A stretch of DNA of 64,000 bases from Phoronis australis. Lineage: Eukaryota; Phoronida; Phoronidae. Location: the NCBI GenBank assembly GCA_002633005.1, contig NMRA01000006.1, forward strand, positions 1,823,359 through 1,887,358, in the 5' to 3' direction. The notes below the pieces were generated by a model, which worked only from the letters and a program-made list of their open reading frames with translations, was not told where the DNA came from and made no database searches. The translations under genes and the position numbers were made by a program. This document shows, piece after piece, positions 42,401-53,172 of this stretch. The number at the start of each line of letters is the position of its first letter. Position 1 is the stretch's first letter.

Positions 42401-45400
42401 AATCACAACAATCTTTTCAAGGGCGCTTATTGAAACATATCACCAGTACCATAGCAAGATGACAATGTGTCAGCCCACAAAAACCAAAATCCACAACAGA
42501 CTCCTGAGTATAAAACTTACAACTCTCACGACGCCAACTTGTTCGCCTCGCCGCAGCTGACTGATGTTGCAAGCGTATTCCATTATGCCATGCATATTAT
42601 AGTGTAGCATCATACTGACTATGTCCTCGTTTAGAACTAGTTGCTGCAGAATACCCAGCAGTTTTATCTTTTTGTCGCTCTCAACACGATTGTTGAGTAG
42701 AAGGTTTTCTGCAACAAACGTATGAACAATAAACACGTAATAAATGTAGTTAGTTTTGTGTAGGAATTACCTTTTAACATGGCCTACAAATCTACATGGT
42801 ATCCAGTGTTCGATGTTATTTAAAAGGAATTTAAAAGGCAGGATGATAATTATGAAGTTTTCAATACAAAAAAGAGCAATGCGGAGCATTGAAATGTATC
42901 AACGACAGATGATATGCTTCTAGGAGAGTTTATTAGTATCAATGAAATGACCATTAGATGGCGAAGAATACAACAAAGCACTCCAAAAATGAGTAGGAGT
43001 CGTCAGCACCTAAATAGAAAAAATAATTGCTAAATTTCACAGAACTCAGGCCTGTTACATACCTTGTCTCAAGTCTGATATTTCAAACTTAGATCCAGAA
43101 TAAGAATCATTTTAATTCAAATCAATTAAACCTCGACAATGGAAATTTTAGAAGACATTGCAACAACCTCGATTCAACAGGTAAGCGATTGACAGAAATT
43201 TCTCAAAAAATGGGGAAAATCTAAAATAAAGTAGCAAAATTTTATTTAGAGGTACATAACATGGTTTAATAAATGTTATATGTTGACTATTATACAGACA
43301 ATGCTATCAGAACTTACTTACCAATCAACTGTATGTGTGTCTTTCCCACAGACCACGAACATTGATCATTAGACACATATTCGCAGATTTCTTGTAATCT
43401 TTTTTTATCACCTTCACTATCGGTCGCTGTATCCTTTAGGGATGAGAATTCTACCTGGTAATTTAAAATCATAATTTACAAAAAAAAAACAACATTACGT
43501 TGTCGGAGACATTCAGACAGCTCCTATGGTCATAAATATGGGCTAAAATAGTGCTTCACAAGGACAGAAATTCCTCACAAAAATGATTGGTGAAATGGTA
43601 ATAGTTCTATTTTTTATGCAATAATAAAGGAACCTTCACCAAATGTTCCTTACGACATTGATACAATACAGACCAAGCAAATATCAGACTGAAATTTTCT
43701 TCATTTAATCTCAATTTTTGTTCAGAAATTGGCAATGGAATTTCATTTGTTTGCCATAATTTGTGCTAAACAAGAAAAGAATTGTTCATTCACATGATTC
43801 AGCTGACAATCTGAAAATAATTCCATACAGTAAATGCCAAAGGCAATTAGATAAAAATATTTTTTCAATCATGACTGCTCAACAATGACACACCATGACC
43901 AACCACAATGAGTCAATCTAAATATCCTGAAGAAGAATTGCACTTGTACTGAAGCATCATGAAAGGAAATTCCGCCAGCGCTCAGCCATCATGGCTGGGA
44001 ATTCCGAGTCATTTTATCAAATGGCGATTGACATTAACCTACAACACGTAGTACAGGATAGTAGGATAGTTCATTATTAATGAAACAACAAGATAAAGTT
44101 ATGACGCAGAGGGTGTAAGTATTACAGTAATAATTTTTACAAATAAATACCTTAGGATCAGTAAATGTGACTATAGATGGACTACTCGGCTTTGTGTCAT
44201 CAGATTTTGAATGGTTGTCTACAGACGAGGAAGCAGCCTCTGTGCTCGGTGGTTGATCCACATTGTTCTGCAGATAAGAGCAAAACACGAGGGTAGTTGA
44301 CATCACTGCATCGCATCAGAAATTTCGTCAGTAGATTTGAACAAGAACCGCTGGCGCAACCAATTCTCTTGATGACTATCACTGGTCTAAATTCTTTTTG
44401 TGCGGAGCAGGACAATTACCAAAGTAGCAATGACTTGTGACAATAAAACACTGGCTGACATAAATTGCAAATCGTACGATGAAACTTGTAATTTTTTAAC
44501 TATTTGGGTTCTGAAATGTTAAATTAGGATTTCCCAAACGAAATACAATAAAAATTAGCCAAAAACGATGTGATTGGATTTGGTTTCTTGATCAGAATTT
44601 TGATCACCTTAATGTAATCATTGTGGTGTGGATAATTGGCGTGCGAGTCATGATGCGAGACAAAAGACTGCGCAAACGCATGGACTAGGTTGATATCTGG
44701 ATTTGGAAAATGCTATCGTCTAGAGTTGAAACTGAACAAGAGATATTTGTAAACCATTGTTTCTGTTTAAAATTGGCTGAGACACCTGACTGATCTATAA
44801 GCCAGAATTCGTCATAAAAAAATAATCAAATGCCTTAGTCAGTTCACCCGACTGAACCGGCGTATTAAATTCAAGTGCTGCCATTGCATTTTCTGCTTGA
44901 AAAGGGATTTCACACCCAACTTCCTAATTTCCATTTGACTGACAATTTGACTGACATGTAACTGTGTCTGAAAGTGGTACAAGGGCAGTCCATCAAAAAC
45001 AATATATTCATGGTGTGTTCATGAAGGATCAGGAACTGAGACAGCCATTTGATCCTGGAACCATAACCACCTGACCTGAAACCGTTATCAACCCGACAAT
45101 GTAATTAACCAATGGCACCATACCTGATTGTTAGCGTTTGTATTTCCTCCAAACATTGGATGCCCTTGGCCATGTGACATGCTGTCTATGAACGTTTTCA
45201 ACATGGCCCCCATTGGTCTGAAATGCAACGAAACGAGTTAGTTCACACTGTCTTCCAATAGGGGCTACGTATCTGGACATTCACTGCATGTTAACTACAT
45301 TTTTCATAATGGTCTTCTTGCAAAACTCAAAGTCATCAACTTAGAACTGGCTACTGCAGAAAAATCAACACAAACGTCATTTACTTTATGATAGAATTTA

Positions 45401-48400
45401 TAGTACTTATAGCCTCATTTAAACAACCAGTTAATGTAGAGAAATCAAACATGGACGTATTCATGAGAGTCTACCGAAAGAGTATCATACATACACACAT
45501 ATTCAGTATGTTATTGCAAGGACACTGGCTCCAATAAAATGCACAATGGTCTATGATAGATGTTAGCCGACATCCATTTTCTGTCATATCACATTAGCAT
45601 ACTCATGAAGCTCAATCATTTAGCGATGACTGTAGTCAATCATTTAGTGATGACTGTAGTCAGTCTATTTTCTTGAGACCTTGCGTCACACAGAACAAAA
45701 AAGCAAAAATTGTATAAATTACAAGAAGATGAATTATATAAAAATGTATTACAAACCCAATGTTTCTAGCACTGATCTTTCTCAAAACATATGTGACACG
45801 CTTTTAGAAAGAGCAATATTGACGTTCGACTTATCATAATATATAAGGTATTATTTAGTTTTTATTGTTCGTAAAGGCAATGGGTTGAACATCTCTAATC
45901 GAAGAAGAAAAGGATGATTGACTTTTCAAAAGTTGTTAGCTGAAAAAAGCATGTAACAGGAATCCGACCAACTCTCACCAATTTGAGACAAACATAATTG
46001 CCAACATCGCTTTTTTTCATTTTTCAAAGGCTTTGAGCATTGTGAATACTAACAACTTCCCAAAACATTCATGGTCTGATGGTAGTTACGGCTATTCATC
46101 TTTTATGAAAAAAATTAAAAAATATAAAAATTTACGTGTCCGTCATATCTTATCGCAAACCAGTGACATTTTATCCTACTCACGTCTGAAGTACTTCTGC
46201 TGGTAAATTAGTTATGTAACTGGGAATGTCTTGTCCAGTTAGGAATTGCGCCACTTCTGAACTGAAGTTGTTACAGTTATGTTCAAGTAAATGATAACTG
46301 GATGGTCTGTAAGAGGAGAAATAAAATTAAACGATATCATAATCCAATTACTTTCGCTTGGATACAAACAAACTTCAAAAGGTTGACGGCTCTAGTAATA
46401 ATTCCTTCATTTAGGACAACTTCAGTTCTTCACGACTGAAACTTGCTTTAAAAGATATTTCCTCACCAATTTTATTTCAATAACAGAAGGGTACCTTCCT
46501 ATCAAAAACATTTTAGCAGTCTTAGACAGTTCATAACTTTTTAATGGTCCTAGATAAAAATTGGAAAGGACCTGCCATTAAAGAATTCTTACAATAACTT
46601 GATCAGACACGACAGGTGCTGTCAGGTCATGTGATACTCAACTCCAATGAATAACCAAAATACAGAGGAAAATATAGTCTGGACACTTTCAGAAAGCAAC
46701 GTTTGATTTCTCACGAACTTCATAAAAGAATCCATCCATCTCCAAATAAAATACTTACTTGAAAGATGTTTGTGACAATTCAAACAGGTAATCTGAGAAC
46801 ATGTCAAAGGGAATCTGAGTGTTGCCCAAGTTCACTATTGTGTCAGGGGGTCCCAGTATTGTGCCAGACTGAAAGTAACATGGCATACAATATGCAACAT
46901 TGATGCATGAATATCATAATCAACAATATCAACATCTTATATCAAATGATACCCTGCAGAAGAAATATCTAAAATTAAATGAATATCTTTACTACTATAG
47001 TCATAACCAAATGTAGGTGCATAAACCTACATACAAAACATTTTGAGTAAAACCAAACAGCACCATTAATATCAAAACACCTCACGCAGACATAATCTCC
47101 GCGTCACGAACGAGAACCAAATTTTCCACTTAGAACACTTCCCACTATAAACTTGACCTCAATTTGTTCCCAGCTCAGACGAGAAGCAATTTATGGGTTT
47201 GCAAAGACTTGATAATTGATTATTCTATAGATGCTTGGTGCATAAAATGGCACCCAATGACAAGACAATCAGTAAAGCCTAATTTAGACCCATAATGAAC
47301 TGCTAGTTTTTTTGAAGCCCCGAATTGACTAAGGAAGAATTTGAGTCCAATTCAAGTTATTTTTTCACGGAAGGCAGGTTTTTAGTCACTCAAGTTTGAT
47401 GTTTTTCGTCATTACGGTATAATAATTCCAGCACATTTTAAATTTTGAGATTAAACCCTGTATTGACAAATAGTAGTGAGCTTGTACCGCAGACCAGCAT
47501 TTGCAAATTTAAGCTTATTGGCCTATATGAGAAACACAAAAACGTTTTTCACAGTGATTTCACTTAGGCATGTTCTAAAATGTGGGCATTTTGGGTAATA
47601 CCGTCCTTTTCATCAATAGTTAGGAACTAATTTTATCAAATTCATACAATGAGTTTGTAGTCCTTAAATAATTATTGTCATAAGAACCAACAGAACAAAG
47701 TGGTGAAATATCAAACAGACTTTCATTTGAAATCGCATCTACAGTACATGTTTTACAGTATCAACAATTACCAACATAGTAAACTTGCTTGAAGTAAATT
47801 TTATTGAGAATTATGACTGCAAGAAAAATAATTACACTCACTGGAGGACAGTTGTTGATTCCATCACCTCCGAAGAAAAACTCTTGGCCAAAAGCGACAA
47901 TTCCAGTGTGCCACACACCATCAATCTGTTTGCCTGAACAATTTAGAAACAACACAAGAATGAACCACAACTCCAGTACAACAAACCTTTAATGAAGTGT
48001 TACTTTTGTGACACAGATTATTAAATTGAGAAACATGACCAATGAGTTACAAGTACATGTAATTCTTCACTAATTTAACATACAACATGGTGAACTAGTG
48101 AAGTTTTATTTTGTCAAATTAATCAACAAAAATAAAGATTATGAAAATTCAAGCCTAACATTTGCTTGGTCGGTAAAGTAATAGTTGTCGTAAGAAAATC
48201 TTGTAGATTCCATTACTCATATTATGCTCACCAGCCTTAGAAAAATAGACACAGATGATTTTACCAATTACTTTTGTGCAAAATAAAATAAGTTTTTTCA
48301 GTTTTTGAAACATTTATTTAATCATTCTCACAGGCAAATATAAACACCCAGTAAAGGTGAGTCGGAATGATTACGAAATATACATCGATATTAACTGTTT

Positions 48401-49561
48401 TCCCATTCGCTCACATTCACCCTAGGTCATACAGTATTTTCAGACTACATAATCATAAACAAAGGCTGTTCCTTCCCTAGAACATGGTAAGTCATCTGAT
48501 TACAATGAAAAAATGCAAAACCAAAAATTTCAAGTGAAAACACCAGAAGCTTTAGTGGGATAACTAACACGGCCACCAAAGCACCATCTTGTCTTGACTA
48601 GGCTATATCACGGGGGGTGGCAAACAAAGTAAAGAGTGAACTGGAAATTGACATATTGCTCAAATGCTATCCTTAGTCAGGGCTAGGCTATTCAGAACCC
48701 ATAGGGAGTAATAAATTATCTTCTCAGCCAGGACCATAATCCATGGAGAAGGCGCCAACCTGGTGGTGGTGGATCCAGAACACAAACATTGTTGCAGAGG
48801 ACAAATTCCATAACATGGGTGAGTGGTGCTGAGGGCAATTGGTGAGGGTGATGCTGAGATGTGTAGCCAAGAGGTGTGCCCATTCTGCAGAAGGAGTGTG
48901 GTATCACACGACGTCCGGGCACAATAGTCTGATCAAACCTCTTCAAGCCCCTAGCTATGCGGCAGTTGCCTCCCAGTATTAGCCGAACAGCGTGGTTGTT
49001 TGACTCTCACGCTGCATGGGAACCCCGGTTCAAGTCTCAGTGTCCATGGATTTTTCAATTTAGAATATGACAACAGACTCTTGCAAGGCACAAAATACAA
49101 TATCTGCATTGTGTGCCCGATTGGAGAAGGCATTACCTGATTTAGAGAACAAGTTTCATCCACTGTCACGTGATTGTGAAGTGAATAACAGGCAAATTAT
49201 TCAGTGATAGTCTGGGGTTCTCTAAACCAGAGACCAGTAAATACTAGTAATCAGATATAAAATGCCCAGATTTTGAGAAAAAAAATACTCCACTGAATAA
49301 TGTTGATCAAACTGGTGATCAAAATGTGGGCATCTTATATTTGATTATTGCCCAGGGACCGCTAATAACTTCGTCAGAATGACACTCAAGCTGAAGTCTC
49401 AGCCTCAGCCCAGGCAACTGCACCGAGACTGACTGCGGACTGACTTACAGAGCACATTCAAAACATCAATATTCATCATTACCAATTAAAGCCCTCGACA
49501 TGGTCCTTGCCAGGCCCTTAGAAATGTCGTATATATACACTTTCACTGGAGTTTCACTCAT
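39382..49561 (-). CDS. DESI1: DESI1-type PPPDE desumoylating isopeptidase with C-terminal PUL domain, 11 exons, 451 aa
   Basis: Coding exons in transcript order are 49561-49483, 47933-47842, 46868-46759, 46306-46184, 45217-45124, 44267-44151, 43454-43322, 42708-42521, 41044-40856, 40578-40453 and 39486-39382. All are GT-AG with matching phases, 452 codons with stop. Residues 6-150 are a PPPDE domain: [15 protein letters not shown], catalytic H35 in [20 protein letters not shown], and catalytic C105 in [17 protein letters not shown]. Human DESI1 (168 aa) uses H38 and C108 to remove SUMO from substrates such as BZEL. A Ser/Thr/Asn-rich linker (about 152-205) leads to a helical PUL domain (about 206-451), shown by [27 protein letters not shown] and [14 protein letters not shown] domains of PLAA/Ufd3/Lub1 bind the C-terminus of Cdc48/p97. 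A p97-linked deSUMOylating or deubiquitylating role is inferred. The start ATG is preceded by an in-frame TAG 21 bases upstream. Confidence 0.93.
40453..40578 (-). CDS. DESI1: DESI1-PUL, exon 10 (PUL)
   Basis: It encodes V376-E417. [15 protein letters not shown] is the counterpart of EATFRLLVALGTLI in the PLAA PUL domain. Both ends are phase 0. Confidence 0.92.
40856..41044 (-). CDS. DESI1: DESI1-PUL, exon 9 (PUL core)
   Basis: It encodes L313-K375. [16 protein letters not shown] and [15 protein letters not shown] correspond to the conserved NCF..Q.G..L and ALATLALNYSV blocks of PUL domains. Acceptor TTTCCAG and donor AAG|GTACGA. Confidence 0.93.
42521..42708 (-). CDS. DESI1: DESI1-PUL, exon 8 (PUL helices)
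   Basis: It encodes N251-V312, a run of amphipathic helices ([16 protein letters not shown]) ending GVVRV. The next exon continues LSNCC, giving the RVLSNCC motif equivalent to RALCNCF of PLAA. Phase 0 donor GTT|GTAAGT. Confidence 0.9.
43322..43454 (-). CDS. DESI1: DESI1-PUL, exon 7
   Basis: It encodes V206-I249 plus one base of E250. The charged [14 protein letters not shown] stretch looks helical and probably begins the PUL region. Donor G|GTAAGT. Confidence 0.85.
44151..44267 (-). CDS. DESI1: DESI1-PUL, exon 6 (linker)
   Basis: It encodes N167-K205, a Ser/Pro/Asp-rich linker closing with SIVTFTDPK. It has no catalytic motif. Phase 0 at both ends makes it a candidate for skipping. Confidence 0.85.
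45124..45217 (-). CDS. DESI1: DESI1-PUL, exon 5
   Basis: It encodes P136-Q166. [13 protein letters not shown] corresponds to PFGQALRPLLDSI of human DESI1, the last conserved helix. The sequence then becomes Gly/Asn-rich, where vertebrate DESI1 would be nearing its end. Confidence 0.9.
45615..45664. repeat. two tandem copies of a 25-bp unit
   Basis: AATCATTTAGCGATGACTGTAGTC is followed directly by AATCATTTAGTGATGACTGTAGTC, differing at one base. Confidence 0.75.
46184..46306 (-). CDS. DESI1: DESI1-PUL, exon 4 (catalytic cysteine)
   Basis: It encodes P95-Q134 with [19 protein letters not shown], placing nucleophile C105, and [15 protein letters not shown], near-identical to the human IPSYITDLPSEVLST. 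Acceptor CTCTTACAG and donor AC|GTGAGT. Confidence 0.96.
46759..46868 (-). CDS. DESI1: DESI1-PUL, exon 3
   Basis: It encodes S58-F93 with [17 protein letters not shown], the counterpart of GGTLLGPPDSVVDVGST in human DESI1, and the helix [13 protein letters not shown]. Acceptor ACTTTCAG and donor AA|GTAAGT. Confidence 0.95.
47842..47933 (-). CDS. DESI1: DESI1-PUL, exon 2 (catalytic histidine)
   Basis: It encodes [12 protein letters not shown] through GINNCPP (28-57), including H35 of the catalytic pair and the FFFGG turn. Acceptor TTGTTCAG and donor CCA|GTGAGT. Confidence 0.95.
48965..49200 (+). mobile_element. tRNA-Glu-like SINE
   Basis: It shows TTAGCCGAACAGCG (A-box region), GACTCTCACGC with loop CTCTCAC at 49004-49010, and GGTTCAAGTCT (B-box, 49027-49037). 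The AT-rich body contains GGCATTACCTGATTTAGAGAAC. The loop has the CTC anticodon of tRNA-Glu. The arms are imperfect and no 3' acceptor strand follows. It is antisense to the DESI1-PUL gene inside its first intron. Confidence 0.65.
49483..49561 (-). CDS. DESI1: DESI1-PUL, exon 1 (start)
   Basis: It encodes M1-I26 plus one base of G27. [14 protein letters not shown] aligns directly with VKLYVYDLSKGLAR of human DESI1. An A-rich context (CAAAAATGA) surrounds the start, and the donor is ATTG|GTAATG. Confidence 0.93.
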
Positions 49562-52500
49562 TTTTGGTGCGTAACACAGCTACATGGACTACCAAAGATG
49601 CAAGTCACTGGCTGACAGCCCAAATCACAAACACTACGTCCGTAAAGAGGTCACATTAGTCGTAAAACCGGAAACGTATGCATCGAGAGCCACCTTGTGG
49701 CAATGTTGGAGCGCTAGCAGACGGAAATTTCTCTATTTCGCATCGAAAAATCACTATTTACGGTACGTATTAGCGCAAGACACTGATCTTTAATATTGAA
49801 GCGTAGTCTGTGTCTATTATGCTTTTTGATTTTAGAAACTAGTCTGTGCAGGCTTACATTAGTACTGTGCCAGTTGGTGTTTTTTACTCCATCGGCACCT
49901 CACACAGTCGCATTCACGTGTTCACAATCACATTCAGCATAAAAAAATTGTAGTGCTAGCCCACTGCAGACCCTCACACGGAATTCATTGTCTAATAACA
50001 CTACGTACTTCTTCTGAAAATAGCCACCAGTGTTCTACAGCTTTGTACCAAAAACGTAACACTTGTCTGCCATGTGTCCTAGTAGTATACTATTACTATC
50101 GGGTGAGGATTTTGCCGTGTGTCAGTAACTTAAGCAATGGCCAAGAAGGCAAGAAGAGATTTAGCCCAAAATTATACATTTTTAGAATTAATAAAAGTAA
50201 AAATGTTGAAATAAAAAAATAAAAAATCCACTTTCCAGAGATTAATTGTCATGCTTATGAATGATACCTGATCTAAAACTAGCCTTGGCCCTATAACATT
50301 TTAAACTCAGCTTCACTTTTTATAAAATTTTATATTCATTACTCTAATCAGCTTTTAAAACATGAGTTTGAGCAATATTGTTAACATTGGTTCAAGACCA
50401 ATGGCCACATGACCACTGTAACTAAAACTGTAGTTAAATTATAACTTTTTCAATTCCATTGTGGCTATCCACTGGGCACATATTTTAGAAACTTAAAGTA
50501 ACTGTGGAAACGGTAACATGAACCACAGCCTGGAAAACTTGTTGGTGAATTTACTGCTGTGGTAGCTGAGTGTGTTGTATAAACCTCAGGAATATTTCTT
50601 TGGGACTATTTATCAGTTGTGTTCTAAACATCACCACCATACCTTTACCTGGAGGCTATTTGCCATTTGATTGTGATGTTGCTTTGTACCGAAATAATCA
50701 AAACAGTTGTTTTCTTTACCAATGAGAACTCTGGTTTGTGTCATTGGATAAGCTATTACAAGTATACTACTTGACTTGTGTTTCTTTTGTTTGTTTATTG
50801 TAATTGGCGCTAAAACTGAATTGTCACCCACCTTGTCAGTCCAGCATCAGCAATCCAGGTACTACACTAGAGATATGGAGTGATGCTTGGTGCTCCTGTG
50901 TCTTGGGACAGGTACAGTAGCACTTCACTTGTTTAGCATACAATATGCTGCAGGGCTGATAAGTGAAGCTTTGTTTAGAAAAAATTCTCCGCAATAGTAA
51001 ATATTAAGAACATTTTAATTTATTACAAGCAGTGTGTAGATGTCATAAACCATGTGCTAAAGTTCCCTTCATTTACAAAACGGTAGTCAGCCATTCAAAA
51101 ATTACCATTTTGGCAATTTAAACTGGAGAGTTACAGTTAAAATACAATTTTGTGTAGTAGAAACAGGCTAAGTGTTCTTGGTACTTCAACATGATAGAAC
51201 ATTATGAAGGGAAATGTCTGCGAATTAAATTTATTTAAAGATTTGCATTTAACGTTATATCGCTATGAATCCATGGTAAAATTTTTTGCACTGAAACTCT
51301 TAGTTTCGCTGGATTAATCTGGAAAACACGATTCATGACATGTGGTTTGTTGATTCAATTAAAATTCCAATGGTAATGTTTGGATTAAAAAAGCACTGGT
51401 GCTGGTACATGTGTTGTACTGCACTGTCTGTGTTGTGTCAGTGCTAATAGGGGTGATGTAATTACTTTCTGGTATTCATAACGGAATTCTTTGGTGACAC
51501 AACTGTTTGTGGAATTAATCATGTGTATTTTTTATGAAATATTTCTGGGATTTCAAAATGAACGAGAAGGGCACTGTTACTATTTGTGCAGAACGCAATC
51601 AAGTTGTACCCTATCCTTTTAACCTGAGCCCAGAGACAGCCTATGATAATTCTTGACTTTTCGGCGTGTAATGGACTACATATAATCAGGTGCAGAGAAT
51701 GAGCTGAAACTTATATACTAGCAGCTTGTGTTAAAGGTCAATTCTTATTTCGTTTGGCTAGTTTGAGTCGTCTACCAATTTTGGACAAAAGTAATTTCAA
51801 GATTGCCATTTGCTCATTTTTCAAGAGCTTCTAACATGGTAGCCTCCTGTGTCTGCACAAATACGGTTTGTCATTATCCACTCCTGTAAATTTGATAGAG
51901 TGTTTTGCATTTTTCAGTGCATCAGGTGTTTGACTTATATAAAATGATAAAAATTCATCGAACATATAGTGATCTTAACGAATTAAAGTACAAACTGAAA
52001 ACTAATTCTTGAGTACCATATTATCGTCTTAACTGTTTCTGCTTAATTTAAAAGGATACTAAACCCTGCTTTGATGATTTCAAACAATCCTCGTAGTTCC
52101 GTTTCTGTCTTTATTTTATCGTTGGTGTCAAAGACGTGAATCAACTAAAACTCATACTACTGGCATGTCACAGATTGGACACTATGGCCCTGGGTGGGTG
52201 GTCTTTAACTACAGTTGCAGTCGTGTAACATGCTGTGAACAGTCCCACTAAATAAGATTGGTCCTAACCCCGGTCGTCAAGGTAAACAGTGGTGTATGGA
52301 AAAGTGAACTAGACCGTATTTATCCACCTTGGCTGAGTCACGCTCGGCTCACGATCAAAGGGATGCCGCCAAGCTGCTATATTCATCGAGTCACGAGCGA
52401 GGATAATTGGCTTCGCTCATGCGGATATGATCAGCTGATTACAATCTACCTAGCAGACTGTACTTTTTATGGAGAGAGTTACAAGTAGTTTTTACTGTAA

Positions 52501-53034
52501 TATTTGAAAAGAGGAGCGAAAACAAATATGAGTACAACTTTGAATTTTTCAAATCAGCCCAGGATAAGAGATTTTGCATCACAGCAACACTCACGATTAC
52601 TTTCAATCGGCGCGCACGAATACAAAAATATAGGACCCAAGTTATTTAGATTTTGGAACACATGCATTGCAATATTCAAAATACGTTTATTATGAATCTT
52701 ACAAGCTGTAAAACGACATTGTTTAATTTCATTGTGCTCATTCATTGTCATCCGTCAAATCGGCAATTTCCGAGATGTGATGTGCGGCGTGCGTGTATGT
52801 GTACAAAACATGTGATTGTTATGTTCCTGAAGTACGAAAATTCAGAAACTTTAGTATGCCGTTATTATTGACAGGGACACGATAAAACGAATTTGGATTT
52901 TGACTATAGTCTTGATACAGCGAGATGGCTGACCACTGCGTCAGTGTCTCCATTAGACCCAGAAATTTCACACAGCCTGGGTAGTTCACTTCGTCCCCAA
53001 CATGTAGATCGAGCCTTGGATTATTAATACTCCA

Positions 53035-53172
53035 CGGTAGAGCTAACGACCGTCGGCCTGTGCACATAAAATCTGTGAGTTAACCAGCACTCACCTTGCA
53101 TGTTGCAGCCGTTTAAATGAAAAAACAATCTAGTAAACGCCATTTTCCTGCATAATCCTTCGCCTTTTGTAA
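53035..53172. repeat. dispersed repeat segment shared with 4378-4505
   Basis: It carries GTAGAGCTAACGACCG, AAAATCTGTGAGTTAACC, ACTCACCTTGCATG, GCCGTTTAAATGAAA and CCTTCGCCTTTTGTAAC in the same order as the segment near 4.4 kb. It has a small insertion of AATCTAGTAAACG. Function and class are unknown. Confidence 0.7.

Larger units (their letters stand above)
39487..49482 (-). other. introns of the DESI1-PUL gene
   Basis: Ten introns of about 0.45 to 1.8 kb. They are AT-rich and mostly unique. The recognisable extras are a 25-bp tandem pair near 45615-45664 and a tRNA-derived SINE in the first intron at 48965-49200. No nested gene was found; sense open frames such as 40374-40766 and 41944-42273 resemble nothing known. 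Confidence 0.7.

Noticed and set aside
48716-48946. 76-codon minus-strand frame in DESI1-PUL intron 1
   Set aside because: The phase-1 donor of exon 1 joins the exon at 47933 perfectly, and including this frame would break the PPPDE domain.
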